A DNA stretch of 64,000 nt from an uncultured Acetatifactor sp. (GTDB lineage: Bacteria > Bacillota > Clostridia > Lachnospirales > Lachnospiraceae): positions 10,540 through 74,539 of the forward strand of contig CAJTPH010000016.1 of the NCBI GenBank assembly GCA_910578215.1, written 5' to 3'. Below the pieces are notes generated by a model, which ran no database searches, had not been told where the DNA came from, and saw only the letters and a program-made list of their open reading frames with translations. Numbering within the stretch: position 1 is the first letter of the stretch; every line of letters starts with the position of its first letter. Of the stretch, positions 41,596 to 50,757 are shown piece after piece. The translations under genes and the position numbers were made by a program.

Positions 41596-42504
41596 ATGAA
41601 TACACAGGTGACGCTTGCGGGAGTGACTTTCAAGAATCCGGTCATGACAGCTTCCGGAACTTTTGGCTCGGGAATGGAATATTCGGAGTTTGTGGATCTG
41701 AACAAGCTTGGCGCCGTGGTGACAAAGGGCGTGGCAAATGTGCCGTGGCAGGGAAATCCTACGCCAAGGGTGGCGGAGGTTTACGGTGGGATGCTAAATG
41801 CCATCGGGCTGCAGAATCCCGGCATAGAGGTCTTTTTGGAGAGGGATGTCCCCTTCCTGAAGCGGTACGATACGAAAATAATCGTCAATGTCTGCGGCAG
41901 GACCGTGGAGGATTATGTGGAGGTGGTGGAGCGTCTGGGCGATGAGCCCGCGGTGGCGATGCTGGAGATCAATGTCTCCTGCCCCAACGTAAAGGAGGGC
42001 GCCATTGCCTTTGGACAGAAGTCAGACGCGCTCTTTCACATAACGGAGGAAGTAAAAAGGCATGCCAGGCAGCCCGTTATCATGAAGCTCAGTCCAAACG
42101 TGACGGATATAGGGGAGATGGCCAGAGCGGCGGAGGCGGCAGGCGCGGACGCGCTGTCTCTGATCAATACCATAACCGGAATGAAGATCGATATTCATAG
42201 GCGGAGGTTTGCCCTTGCCAACAAGACCGGGGGCATGAGCGGTCCCGCCATCAAGCCGGTGGCGGTGCGTATGGTATATCAGGCGGCTCAGGCGGTAAAG
42301 CTTCCCATTATCGGAATGGGCGGCATTGCAACGGCGGAGGACGCCATTGAATTTCTTTTGGCGGGAGCCAGCGCGGTCAGCGTCGGCGCTATGAATTTTG
42401 TCGATCCCTACACCACCGTAAAGGTTGCTGAGGGAATCGAAAATTATATGAAACAGTATCATATTGAGAATGTGACCGATTTAATCGGCGCGGTTTCGGA
42501 ATAA
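41596..42504 (+). CDS. pyrD: Dihydroorotate dehydrogenase B, catalytic subunit
   Basis: 302 residues, class 1B length. FMN-binding barrel motifs are VTKGVANVPWQGNPTPRV at the start, LEINVSCPNVKEG with the catalytic cysteine (about 130), SGPAIKPVAVRMVYQ and GMGGIATAEDAIEFLLAGAS. It oxidises dihydroorotate to orotate with PyrK as electron partner. AAGGAGA precedes the ATG. Confidence 0.95.
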   Translation: MNTQVTLAGVTFKNPVMTASGTFGSGMEYSEFVDLNKLGAVVTKGVANVPWQGNPTPRVAEVYGGMLNAIGLQNPGIEVFLERDVPFLKRYDTKIIVNVCGRTVEDYVEVVERLGDEPAVAMLEINVSCPNVKEGAIAFGQKSDALFHITEEVKRHARQPVIMKLSPNVTDIGEMARAAEAAGADALSLINTITGMKIDIHRRRFALANKTGGMSGPAIKPVAVRMVYQAAQAVKLPIIGMGGIATAEDAIEFLLAGASAVSVGAMNFVDPYTTVKVAEGIENYMKQYHIENVTDLIGAVSE

Positions 42505-42560
42505 AACAGAGAATGCCTTCATATATATATTTATACCATTATATATATGGAGGTATTTTT

Positions 42561-44111
42561 GTGGAGCTTTTAAAAAGAAATATACATATGGATCGCACCA
42601 GGGCAGAGGCGGTCACTCAGTTCACGCTGGAGGATGATGTAAACATTCCTGAAAATAAGCCGGATGTGAGTGCCCTGAATTTGGAAAAGGGAGAAATCAT
42701 CATCGACGAGATAAAGCCGTCGGCAGATTCTGTTACGGTGAGGGGCAGGCTTGCCTATGCGGTGCTGTATCACACCATGGAGGCGGGCAGCAGCCTTGTT
42801 GTGCTGGAGGGCAGGATTCCCTTTGAGGAAAAGGTCAATCTCCAGGGAGCAATGCCTACGGACACGGTGACGGTAAACGGCGAGGTGGAGGATTTGACGG
42901 TGGGGATGATCAATTCCCGCAAGCTGAACATCCAGGCATTGATTACGATGACGGCAAAGGTGGAGGAGCTCTATGACGAGGAGGCTCCCGTTGCGCTGCA
43001 TGGGGACGAAAAGGTGGAATACCGTCATCAGCCCATGGAGATCGCCCAGATCGCCATCTGCAAGAACGATATTTACCGGTTGAAGGAGGAGGTGGTTCTG
43101 CCCTCCAATTACCCCAATATTTTCCAGATTCTTTGGAACACCATCGCTTTGCGGGATGTGGAGTTTAAGGTGATGGATGAGAAGCTGGCGGTCACCGGGG
43201 ATGTGCACATGTTTGTCCTGTACGAGGGGGAGGGAGAGGATCATCCCATCCGGTCCTTTGAGACCACCATTCCCTTCAGCGGCATGCTGGAATGCCATGG
43301 CTGCAGGGAAGGAATGCTGCCGGACATCCAGTACCGTCTGGGACAGCAGGAGCTGGCGGTCCGTCCTGATTTCGACGGCGAGGAGCGCACCATCGGCATC
43401 GAGCTAGTGATAGATATCGGTATCCGGATTTATGAGGAAGAAAAGCTGGAGATCATATCCGACATTTACGGGGTATCAAAGGAAATCGAGGCAGTGACCC
43501 ACCGGGCGCATCTGCGCCGGCTGCTTTCCAAGGTGACGGGAAAAACCAAGGTAACGGACCACATCCGTGTGTCGGGAGGCACGGTGATGCAGCTTATGCA
43601 CAGCGAGGGCGCGGTTGCGCTGGAGCAGCAGAGCACTGTGGAAAACGGAATTCTGGTACAGGGCAGCCTGCAGGTGAAGGTGATGTACATTACCGGGGAG
43701 GACGAAGCTCCCTATGGCTGCACGCAGGCACAGATTCCCTATCAATATACCCTGGAGGTGCCGGGCATCATGCCGGAGGACATGGGAGATATCCGTGCGG
43801 AGGTGGAGCAGCTGCAGGTTACCATGCTGGACGGGGAGGAGATGGATGTCAAGGCGGTGCTGTGCTTTTCAACAATGGTGTTCCAGAGCGTGCCGGTGGA
43901 ATTTATCAGCGACATAAATGTCTCGGAGCTTGACAGCGGCAAGATGAGCAGTCTGCCCGGCATGGTGGCCTATATAGTTAAGGCGGGAGACAATCTGTGG
44001 AATATCGGGAAAAAATACTATGTGCCGGTGGAAAACTTAAGGAGCCTGAACGGCCTGGAGTCGGATGAGCTGAAAGCAGGGCAGAAGCTGTTGATCGTAA
44101 AGGGCGGCTGA
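42561..44111 (+). CDS. SPOCS (DUF3794) and LysM domain protein, probable spore envelope component
   Basis: 516 residues from a GTG start with GGAGGT seven bases upstream; an ATG at 42513 in the same frame lies before this site. The body consists of repeated DUF3794/SPOCS-type beta domains (INSRKLNIQALITMTAKVEELY is one core; the same pattern returns several times), and the C-terminus is a LysM domain (YIVKAGDNLWNIGKKYYVPVENL). This architecture is known in spore coat-associated proteins of Clostridia. The gene follows pyrD by about 56 bp but probably has its own sporulation promoter, which I could not identify with confidence. Confidence 0.85.
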   Translation: MELLKRNIHMDRTRAEAVTQFTLEDDVNIPENKPDVSALNLEKGEIIIDEIKPSADSVTVRGRLAYAVLYHTMEAGSSLVVLEGRIPFEEKVNLQGAMPTDTVTVNGEVEDLTVGMINSRKLNIQALITMTAKVEELYDEEAPVALHGDEKVEYRHQPMEIAQIAICKNDIYRLKEEVVLPSNYPNIFQILWNTIALRDVEFKVMDEKLAVTGDVHMFVLYEGEGEDHPIRSFETTIPFSGMLECHGCREGMLPDIQYRLGQQELAVRPDFDGEERTIGIELVIDIGIRIYEEEKLEIISDIYGVSKEIEAVTHRAHLRRLLSKVTGKTKVTDHIRVSGGTVMQLMHSEGAVALEQQSTVENGILVQGSLQVKVMYITGEDEAPYGCTQAQIPYQYTLEVPGIMPEDMGDIRAEVEQLQVTMLDGEEMDVKAVLCFSTMVFQSVPVEFISDINVSELDSGKMSSLPGMVAYIVKAGDNLWNIGKKYYVPVENLRSLNGLESDELKAGQKLLIVKGG

Positions 44112-44120
44112 AGCGGAATC

Positions 44121-44239
44121 GAGTAGGGAAGGTTTACCTTCCCCTACTCGCGCGCCGGGCACCCGTCAGCTTCTGCTGACAATCTTCCTCTGGGTGCCCA
44201 TGTGCATAAAGAAGCGCCAATGGTTTAACCATTGGCGCT
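44121..44239. terminator. Three consecutive hairpins between convergent genes
   Basis: First, GAGTAGGGAAGGT (44121-44133) with ACCTTCCCCTACTC, one bulge. Second, a nested structure, GGGCACCC (44157-44164) with GGGTGCCC (44192-44199), enclosing GTCAGC-TTCT-GCTGAC (44165-44180). Third, AGCGCCAATGGTT (44213-44225) with AACCATTGGCGCT (44227-44239), perfect. The last probably stops the minus-strand gene, though its T-tract is weak. The series could also be repeats. Confidence 0.55.
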
Positions 44240-44254
44240 GTTGTTACGTTTCAA

Positions 44255-44935
44255 TTATACTTCCGCAGGGCTCTTGGATGCTTCCGCATTATTCTTGTTG
44301 GCAGTGTCGGTGGTCTTTTTTGCTTCCTCCGCCATCTTGTCGAATTTCTCCATAACAGCCTCATAGGTGCGCTGGGAAATATCGGGAAGCTTTCCGCCCC
44401 AGGTCTTCTCAGCCTGCTTGAAGCCCTTTTCAAAAGCGGCGCGCATATCCTCGATCTTATCGGGATCTCCGCCGGTCAGAGCGTTTGCAAAATCAATGAT
44501 TCTGTCTGAGGTCTGCTTTACGCCCCAATAACCGTCCTCGGAGATATCCTCCTGCGCCTGAAGCTTGGTTGCGGGATCGACGGTGAAGTTGCCCTCTCTT
44601 AAGAATGACCAGATATCGTTGGCCTTTCCGTAAGTATTTGCTTGTCCCGTCATCATCTTTTCAACCAGACTGCGAAGCTGCTGGGTGCGTGCGTCAGCGT
44701 CCGCCTTCAGCTTATTGATCAGGTTGGTGTCGGGGGTATAGGTTTTCTTTGTGGAAGAAACCGCAGTCTCCTTGGAAGGCTCATATACAACGCCTGTTCC
44801 GGCAGCGGAAGTGCCTTCTACCTTCTGCCCCTCTGTCTTCTTGTCTTCGGTTTTGGAATTTGCCGCATTTACGTTTTCTGTGGGAGCGTAGTTGTAAGCA
44901 GCCGTGGTTTCAAATGTAACTCCGTTTACACTCAT
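44255..44935 (-). CDS. Hypothetical protein, unknown function
   Basis: 226 residues, soluble and strongly hydrophilic. The first 70 residues are low-complexity (many Thr, Glu, Lys, Ala and Ser: NAANSKTEDKKTEGQK), followed by a helical region (NLINKLKADADARTQQLRSL, ...) with SEDGYWGVKQTSDRIIDFANAL, then a Lys/Ala-rich tail. No signal peptide or membrane helix. I do not recognise the family. The start is placed at MSVNGVTFETT because AAGGAG lies before it; the frame is open 52 codons further upstream into the next gene. Confidence 0.7.
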   Translation of the reverse strand: MSVNGVTFETTAAYNYAPTENVNAANSKTEDKKTEGQKVEGTSAAGTGVVYEPSKETAVSSTKKTYTPDTNLINKLKADADARTQQLRSLVEKMMTGQANTYGKANDIWSFLREGNFTVDPATKLQAQEDISEDGYWGVKQTSDRIIDFANALTGGDPDKIEDMRAAFEKGFKQAEKTWGGKLPDISQRTYEAVMEKFDKMAEEAKKTTDTANKNNAEASKSPAEV

Positions 44936-45054
44936 AATAACTCTCCTTCTGCGCGTGAGCGCCGTTTCTGCCTCCGGGAACGCATCATCCGTGATTATGC
45001 TCCCGTGAGGAATTACTTTGTTTATATCATATATCGGTAAGATTTGGAAAAACC

Positions 45055-45477
45055 TTAGCCCGTAAACTGCATTTTTATTAAAATTTTGCATCTGGATATG
45101 GGGCTGCCCTGAGAAGTCAGGGAATATACTGCGGAAATCCGGATTTCCTCCTCTGACAGTGCGTTTTCCACCGTGTCGGTGAGAACGCCCAAAGGCAGCG
45201 CGCCGAAGGGAGTGGAATAGAGCGTCATATGCTCCTTCCCCGGTTCAAACACCATGCGGGCGTTGACCGCTCCCTTCTTTGTCAGCTCCAGTATGCCGCC
45301 CTTGAGCTTAATTATGTTTTTGGTGATTTCCCCGCCATCGGTAGCGGCTTCTTCATAAAAGATATAAATGCAGCCGTTTCCGGTATGATATTCCGCGGCG
45401 GCGGTCTGAGAGGCTTGTTCCTCGCCGGATTCATCCCGTTGTGTGCCGATGACGGTGAGCCGTCCTTTTCTCGTCAT
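45055..45477 (-). CDS. DUF1934 (YwiB-like) beta-barrel protein
   Basis: 140 residues. LTVIGTQRDESGE, then IYIFYEEAATDG and MVFEPGKEHMTLYSTPFGALPLGVLT are the strands of the calycin-like DUF1934 fold. The function is unknown. The family is widespread in Firmicutes. The start at 45477 has GGAGG six bases upstream. Confidence 0.8.
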   Translation of the reverse strand: MTRKGRLTVIGTQRDESGEEQASQTAAAEYHTGNGCIYIFYEEAATDGGEITKNIIKLKGGILELTKKGAVNARMVFEPGKEHMTLYSTPFGALPLGVLTDTVENALSEEEIRISAVYSLTSQGSPISRCKILIKMQFTG

Positions 45478-45564
45478 TATGTCCTCCATGCTGCCGGGGG
45501 CTTTCCCCTTTTGCCTGAGCCCGGGATTGCTTATCGGCGTCAGGTGAAGCTGTTCTTACGCGCG

Positions 45565-46407
45565 TCAGTATTCTTCGATATTGATGGACTTTGCCGACAG
45601 GATACCGTATTTGATAATAGAGTTGGCAAAGCGCACAAATTTTTCCGCCTTGTCGCTAACATAGAACTGATAGCGGTTGCTGCCCAGCGCCGGAGGCTCG
45701 TCGTTTAACAGCTCCAGGCCCGCAAGCATTTCCCTCAGCTCTATTGCGGTTTCGTATGCGGGATTTACAAGAGTTACTCCGTCGCCCATAATGCGCCGCA
45801 GGGTGGAGCGGATGAGCGGGTAGTGCGTACAGCCCAGAATGAGGGTGTCGATATCGATGTCGATCAGCTCGGTCAGATATCTGCGGGAGATCTCGTCGGT
45901 GACGGGGTCCTCCCAAAGCCCCTCCTCGATCAGAGGGACAAAGAGCGGGCATGCCTTGCAATAGACGGTTACGTTTTTGTTCAGTTCTTCTATGTATTTG
46001 GGATACATCCGGCTGCCGATGGTGGCCTCCGTGGCGATTACGCCGATGCGTCCGTTCCGGGTCACGTCCGCGGCAACGTTTGCCCCCGGCTTTACCACGC
46101 CGATCATGGGGATGTCCGTGTCCTTTTCAAGGGCGTCTAAGGCGTATGCGCTGGCGGTATTGCAGGCTACTACGATAGTTTTGACCTGAAAGGTTCTCAG
46201 GAACCGAACGATCTGCCCGGAAAAGCGCGTCACGGTATCCTGGGATTTACTGCCGTAGGGAACCCGGGCGGTGTCGCCGAAGTAAATAATTTTTTCGTTT
46301 GGTATCTGCCGCATGATTTCCCGCACCACGGTCAAGCCTCCCACGCCGGAATCGAACACTCCTATAGGGGCGTCCTTCCTGAGCAGGGCTCTATTTATTT
46401 CTGTCAT
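45565..46407 (-). CDS. murI: Glutamate racemase
   Basis: 280 residues. The motif GVFDSGVGGLTVVREI is at the start, catalytic cysteine 1 is in VVACNTASAYALDAL (about 72) and catalytic cysteine 2 in LILGCTHYPLIRS (about 184). It makes D-glutamate for peptidoglycan. The gene overlaps the upstream small gene by 17 bp and is followed by the DUF1934 gene, so these three are likely one transcript. Confidence 0.96.
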   Translation of the reverse strand: MTEINRALLRKDAPIGVFDSGVGGLTVVREIMRQIPNEKIIYFGDTARVPYGSKSQDTVTRFSGQIVRFLRTFQVKTIVVACNTASAYALDALEKDTDIPMIGVVKPGANVAADVTRNGRIGVIATEATIGSRMYPKYIEELNKNVTVYCKACPLFVPLIEEGLWEDPVTDEISRRYLTELIDIDIDTLILGCTHYPLIRSTLRRIMGDGVTLVNPAYETAIELREMLAGLELLNDEPPALGSNRYQFYVSDKAEKFVRFANSIIKYGILSAKSINIEEY

Positions 46408-46672
46408 GAAAAGCCTCCAAGATTGCGTTGAAATCCGTAAGGAGCTTGCTGCGAAAGGTGACTTTGCCGGACGGCGCGTTTAAAATGTCCCAGTAGAGGC
46501 TGCTGCCAAGGGTCCAGCCCTGGGGCTGCGTATTTGTCTGCGCCTGTGAGTCCTCATAGACGACCTTTACGGTGCCGGGCGTCAATGTCAGCTCGGGGTA
46601 GAGCAGGCCCCACCAGCCCAGTGCCGCGCAGATACCTAATCCCATGCGGATTCCAAACCATTTTTTTTTCAT
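46391..46672 (-). CDS. Small exported or membrane-anchored hypothetical protein
   Basis: 93 residues. An uncleaved or signal-anchor type helix (MGLGICAALGWWGLLYP, about 10-26) is preceded by basic residues. The rest is an extracytoplasmic stretch of about 65 residues. GAGAGG precedes the start. It overlaps murI by 17 bp and is therefore probably translated with it. No family is recognised. Confidence 0.65.
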   Translation of the reverse strand: MKKKWFGIRMGLGICAALGWWGLLYPELTLTPGTVKVVYEDSQAQTNTQPQGWTLGSSLYWDILNAPSGKVTFRSKLLTDFNAILEAFHDRNK

Positions 46673-46695
46673 GCAATAACCTCTCTCCGAATTTT

Positions 46696-46795
46696 ATTCC
46701 CGCGATTCATGAGTCAGGCGGCCGTGCTTAAAGCCAGGGGCTGGCCTGGACGGCTGACGAATGCCGCGAGGGTCAATACTCCGCTCTCCGGGACG
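46696..46795. repeat. Dispersed GC-rich repeat (copy C)
   Basis: Begins ATTCCCGCGATTCATGAGTCA, like the copy at 9881, and contains CCGTGCTTAAAGCCAG and CAGGGGCTGGCC, as at 7370, and GAATGCCGCG, as at 28177. GCGGAGTATTGAC (read in reverse complement from 46785) resembles GCGGGAGTATTGAC near 53582. It fills most of the 215-bp gap between the small membrane gene and the GntR-family gene. Confidence 0.45.
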
Positions 46796-46887
46796 CATCA
46801 AATTACATGCTCCATGCGGCGAAGCTGTTGACTTCTTTTAGAGGATTATTGCCTGTTATTTCCAAATTTATTCCGAAATATTTTTAC

Positions 46888-47583
46888 CTATGCCTTTTTG
46901 GTTCCTGTTTTTTCCTTGTCAAGCCGTATCCGGCGGATAATTGCCTTTTCCTGGTTGTCTATATGGGTTTTTGCCGCTTCGGCGCCGGTCTTTTTATCCT
47001 TGTGCACAATGCTCTGGTAAATGATCCTGTGTTCCTCTACCAGCGTCTGGTGCTGGCTGCTGTCCTTGATATACTCAAAGCGGTAGCGGTACATCTGCTC
47101 GGAGAGATTGTTTATCAGCTGGATCAGGCGCTGATTGTTGGTGGCCCGGGCGATGATGTTGTGAAGGGCAACGTCCGCATGGGCAATCTTTTTGAAATCC
47201 TTTGTTTTGATGGAAAGCTCGAAATTGTCGCATGCGGTTTTCAGGGCGTCCAGATCATCGCCGGTAATGCGGTCGCACGCCAGCTCCACGCAGAGCGCGT
47301 CCAGGGAGCGCCTGACCTCCAGGACGTCCTTCATGCTTTTTTCCGTAATCTGCGCTACCTCCGCGCCCCGTCTCGGTATTATGGTGACCAGGCCCTCCAG
47401 CTCCAGCTTGTGGATCGCTTCCCTGATAGGGGTGCGGCTGACGCCCAGCTTGTTTGCAAGGTGGATTTCCATCAGTCGTTCGCCGGGCTTCAGGTCGCCG
47501 GTCAAGATCGCCTGCCGCAGGGTGTTAAAAACTACGTCGCGAAGGGGTAAAAATTCATCCATATTGGGCTGTAGATCCTGCAT
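46888..47583 (-). CDS. GntR family transcriptional regulator, FadR subfamily
   Basis: 231 residues. The winged HTH (VVFNTLRQAILTGDLKPGERL and LANKLGVSRTPIREAIHKLELEGL) is followed by the FCD ligand-binding domain (VLEVRRSLDALCVELACDRI) with candidate metal-binding His residues (HADVALHNIIARAT, and a late HQTLVEEHRIIYQSI). It probably responds to a carboxylic acid. AAGGAGGG precedes the start. It stands beside ispE; the genes it controls are not evident. Confidence 0.9.
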   Translation of the reverse strand: MQDLQPNMDEFLPLRDVVFNTLRQAILTGDLKPGERLMEIHLANKLGVSRTPIREAIHKLELEGLVTIIPRRGAEVAQITEKSMKDVLEVRRSLDALCVELACDRITGDDLDALKTACDNFELSIKTKDFKKIAHADVALHNIIARATNNQRLIQLINNLSEQMYRYRFEYIKDSSQHQTLVEEHRIIYQSIVHKDKKTGAEAAKTHIDNQEKAIIRRIRLDKEKTGTKKA

Positions 47584-47640
47584 TTCGGTTTACCCTCCTT
47601 GATTTTTTAACGGTTGTGCCTGAATATTCGGGTTCTGTGC

Positions 47641-48498
47641 TTAAACGGGGGTGGTAACAAAGATCTGTTTTGCCAGCGCTTCCTCCGCCAGCCTTCTTCC
47701 GGCAAGCTCGGCGGTCTGTTTTTCCAGGAAAATGCCGAATACCGTGGGACCGCTGCCGCTCATAAGACTGTTCACGGCGCCCAGCTCCCGCATTCTGCGC
47801 TTGATGGTATCAATAACCGGATGGGCGGGAATTGTGACCGTCTCAAGCACGTTTTCCATCCGGTCCAGGATTCCCTGCAGGCTCCCGGTCTCTATTGCGG
47901 TTCTCATGCCGTCGATATCCGGGTGGGATGTAAGCCCTGCCGCGTCCAGATGCTCATAGACGTATTTTGTGGAAACGCTGATATCCGGCTTTGCCACCAG
48001 AATCACGCAGTCGGGAGCGGGGGGAAGCGCGGTCAGCACGTCGCCGATACCCTCCGCAAGGGCGGTGCCGCCCATGATACAGTAAGGTACGTCCGCACCG
48101 ATGTCGACGCCGTATTTCATCAGCCGGGGCAGGGGGGCGTCCAGACCGAACAGCCGGCTGATGCCCTTCATCGCGGCTGCTGCGTCGGTGCTGCCGCCCG
48201 CCATGCCTGCGGCAACGGGAATTCTTTTCTCCAGATGAATGTGAATTCCCTCCGTGATATGATATTTTTCCCGCATAAGCTCCGCCGCGCGGTAAACCAG
48301 ATTGTCTCTGCCGGCGGGCAGCTCATGGGAATCGGTGGTGAGGGTAATGCCGGAGTCTGTCCTTTCCAGGGTCAGACTGTCGAAAATATCAACGGTCTGC
48401 AGGATCATTTTTACCTGATGATAGCCGTTTGGCAGCCTTTTTACAACATCCAGCCCCAAATTAATTTTTGCGTAAGCCTTTATATGATATTTTTCCAT
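47641..48498 (-). CDS. ispE: 4-diphosphocytidyl-2-C-methyl-D-erythritol kinase
   Basis: 285 residues, GHMP kinase fold. The start AYAKINLGLDVVKRLPNGYHQV, the ATP-binding PVAAGMAGGSTDAAAAMKG (about 93-110) and the last motif LMSGSGPTVFGIF are diagnostic. It phosphorylates CDP-methylerythritol in the non-mevalonate isoprenoid pathway. GAGGCAATC precedes the ATG. Confidence 0.95.
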   Translation of the reverse strand: MEKYHIKAYAKINLGLDVVKRLPNGYHQVKMILQTVDIFDSLTLERTDSGITLTTDSHELPAGRDNLVYRAAELMREKYHITEGIHIHLEKRIPVAAGMAGGSTDAAAAMKGISRLFGLDAPLPRLMKYGVDIGADVPYCIMGGTALAEGIGDVLTALPPAPDCVILVAKPDISVSTKYVYEHLDAAGLTSHPDIDGMRTAIETGSLQGILDRMENVLETVTIPAHPVIDTIKRRMRELGAVNSLMSGSGPTVFGIFLEKQTAELAGRRLAEEALAKQIFVTTPV

Positions 48499-48576
48499 GT
48501 GATTGCCTCGTGTATTTTGTATACAAGCCTGAGATTGTATTTAATTATATACAATCCTTATATTTAAGTCAACAAT

Positions 48577-48664
48577 AAACCGGCCCTTATGAGCAATGTC
48601 ATTCGGTTTAGCCGTTGCTTATGTTAAACTGAATGATAATGTCTGTTAAGGACCGGTTTTTTTA
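48577..48664. repeat. Long imperfect inverted repeat / possible terminator
   Basis: AAACCGGCCCTTA and TAAGGACCGGTTTT pair at the outside, and TCATTCGGTTTA with TAAACTGAATGA inside, giving a hairpin of about 88 bp with some G-U pairs. It lies between the 159-residue membrane gene and ispE (both minus strand) and would end the former's transcript; the T-run on the minus strand is weak. It could also be a degenerate small mobile element, though no target duplication was seen. Confidence 0.45.
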
Positions 48665-48693
48665 ATGTATTCAGGATATGGACTTAGAGTAAG

Positions 48694-49173
48694 CTATTTA
48701 AGCGGCTTTGCGCCGGCTTTTTCCTGCGCCAGCTCCAGAGCCCGTCTGAAGCGTCCCTTTTTCTTGGCGGGAGGGGCAGCCACGGGCTTGCCGTGCAGCC
48801 CCTTGACTTCCAGGACATAGATGCCGCTGATCACTGCTCTGACCTCTTTTTTTATGGGAACGGAGTCGAAAATCTTTTCGTCGCAGATCAGGGACATGAT
48901 CTGAGGACCGATTTTTGCCTTGATAATGGGAAGCTTTGCGCCTCGCATTGTCTTGGGAGTCTGGTCCAGGACAATCTGCGGCAGCCCTGCGTCTCTGAGC
49001 TTCATCCGTTTTTTGTCGATAATCAGCATAGAGGTGGTCTGCTTGTTTGCCTGAAGCATTTCTTCCTGCTCAGCCTGCTTTTTCTGCGCTCTTTTTCCAA
49101 GAAAATAAAGTACTACAACTGCCACAACAAGTATTACGGTTATTACGATCAATACAATCATCCATGGTTTCAT
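48694..49173 (-). CDS. Single-pass membrane protein of unknown function
   Basis: 159 residues with one N-terminal helix (MIVLIVITVILVVAVVVLYF), then a basic, coiled-coil-like stretch (KKQAEQEEMLQANK) and a cytoplasmic domain (RMKLRDAGLPQIVLDQ, LICDEKIFDSVPIKKEVRAVI) with a Lys/Pro-rich tail. I do not recognise the family beyond a general impression that it is conserved in Lachnospiraceae-like genomes. GGAGGTCC precedes the ATG. Confidence 0.7.
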   Translation of the reverse strand: MKPWMIVLIVITVILVVAVVVLYFLGKRAQKKQAEQEEMLQANKQTTSMLIIDKKRMKLRDAGLPQIVLDQTPKTMRGAKLPIIKAKIGPQIMSLICDEKIFDSVPIKKEVRAVISGIYVLEVKGLHGKPVAAPPAKKKGRFRRALELAQEKAGAKPLK

Positions 49174-49316
49174 AAATGAAGGACCTCCTATTCCGGCTCC
49201 GGGCGATTTGGCTGCGGAACTGTATTAATTTTCCAGCTTGCGTCAAACTGTACCTTATATTTTATCACAGATACCTGCGAGTAGGCAACAAAAATTATGA
49301 GGGAGTGTAAATTTCG

Positions 49317-49456
49317 GTAACAGTTCAGCCATACAGTACCGCGAAGTCAAAATTGTATCCTTATGCAATTTTGCGAGACTTGCGAGCGCCAAAATGAGTT
49401 GAAAACTCATTTTGTGTGCATCAGTGTAACAGTTTAGCCGAAGGCTGAACTGTTAC
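49317..49456. mobile_element. 140-bp MITE, copy 2, with 8-bp target duplication
   Basis: Same length and almost the same sequence as the copy at 31351. The ends are GTAACAGTTCAGC and GCTGAACTGTTAC, and AAATTTCG is present on both sides (49309-49316 and 49457-49464). The flanks differ entirely from those of copy 1, so these are two independent insertions. The remaining part of the 410-bp gap 49174-49583 has TAGAAT within a weak TTATGTT/AACATAA dyad near 49505 that may serve as the promoter of the next gene. Confidence 0.9.
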
Positions 49457-49583
49457 AAATTTCGCGCCCCGGACAGAAAGTGCTTTAAAAAAAAGGCGGT
49501 TTATGTTAGAATCAACATAATTGTAATTTTTAAGGGATTACAGATTGCAGATTGCAGGCTATAGAAAGGTATAGGTTAATTGA

Positions 49584-50663
49584 ATGGTGAATGTTGTAAA
49601 AAGGATTACCGGGATTCTGGCTGCTCTTTTTGCCGTGGGGCTGTTTGCTGGCTGCGGCGCGGGTGAGGAGACAAGCCTGAACTCGATGAAGGTGGAAAAT
49701 TATGTGACGCTGGGCGATTATAAAAATCTTCAGATCTCCGTGGAAAAGAGCGCTGTAAGCGACGAGGCATGCGACCAGCTGCTATTGGCTGTTTATCAGA
49801 GCAATGTGACCAGCGAAAACGGCGGCATCGTTGACCGCCCGGTGGCGGAGGGGGATCTTGTCAATATAGATTATGTGGGAATGAAGGACGGGGTTCCCTT
49901 TGGCAACGGAACTGCCTACGGCGATAATCTGGAGATCGGCTCAGGCAGCTTTATCCCCGGGTTTGAAGCCGGGCTGGTGGGAGCGATGCCGGGAGAGACG
50001 AGGGAATTGAATCTGACCTTTCCGGAAGATTACAAAAACAATCCCGATCTGGCGGGGCAGGCGGTGGTTTTTTCGGTGAAGGTGAATTTTATCCAGCCTG
50101 AGGCGGAGGATTTAAAGGATTCGGTGGTGGCGGCGTTCAACATCAACAATGTTGCGGATTTGAAGGGGCTGCGCCAGTATGTATATGATTATCTGGACAA
50201 AAACGCGGAGCAGCAGTATATATATTCCATGCAGGACGCAATTATCGAAAAGCTCACAAAGGAGAGCGTCATAGGCGAGCTGCCGGAGACCTATGTGGAT
50301 AATTACAGGCAGATTTACCGCGACAGGATCAACAAAATCGCCTTAAATATGAATACGACTCCGGATATGTACACAAATTATTATTTTGGAATGAACAGCG
50401 AGGATTACGCATATCTGTATGGAGAAGTCCAGGCAAGGCAGGAGCTTTTGCTGCAGGCGATCGCCAACCGGGAGGGCTGGGCGGTCAAGGATGAGGAGCT
50501 GGACGCCCTGATAGACGACTACGCGCTTCAAAACGGCTATCCGTCCGGGGAAGAACTGGAGAAGGAGATTCCCAGAGAGCAGCTTCGGAACTTTTTCATG
50601 AGTGAAAGAGTCATGGGCCATCTGGTGGACATTGCGAGGGGTTCCTCCCAGGGCGCGGAATAA
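49584..50663 (+). CDS. FKBP-type prolyl isomerase lipoprotein, trigger-factor-like
   Basis: 359 residues. The lipobox LFAGC (cysteine at about 24) shows a lipoprotein on the outer face of the membrane. An FKBP domain (about 88-165: VAEGDLVNIDYVGMKDGVPF, GSGSFIPGFEAGLVGAMPGE) is followed by a helical region like the C-terminal chaperone part of trigger factor (YVDNYRQIYRDRINKIALN). It probably folds exported proteins. The gene precedes asnS by about 95 bp. Confidence 0.85.
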   Translation: MVNVVKRITGILAALFAVGLFAGCGAGEETSLNSMKVENYVTLGDYKNLQISVEKSAVSDEACDQLLLAVYQSNVTSENGGIVDRPVAEGDLVNIDYVGMKDGVPFGNGTAYGDNLEIGSGSFIPGFEAGLVGAMPGETRELNLTFPEDYKNNPDLAGQAVVFSVKVNFIQPEAEDLKDSVVAAFNINNVADLKGLRQYVYDYLDKNAEQQYIYSMQDAIIEKLTKESVIGELPETYVDNYRQIYRDRINKIALNMNTTPDMYTNYYFGMNSEDYAYLYGEVQARQELLLQAIANREGWAVKDEELDALIDDYALQNGYPSGEELEKEIPREQLRNFFMSERVMGHLVDIARGSSQGAE

Positions 50664-50757
50664 AAGAAAGGATTGGCTGTTGCGGATATCCTGAAGCGGG
50701 AGACGCCGGACGGCATAATAAAAAAGGGCACGAAAGGTGCGGAAATGAGGTATAAAA

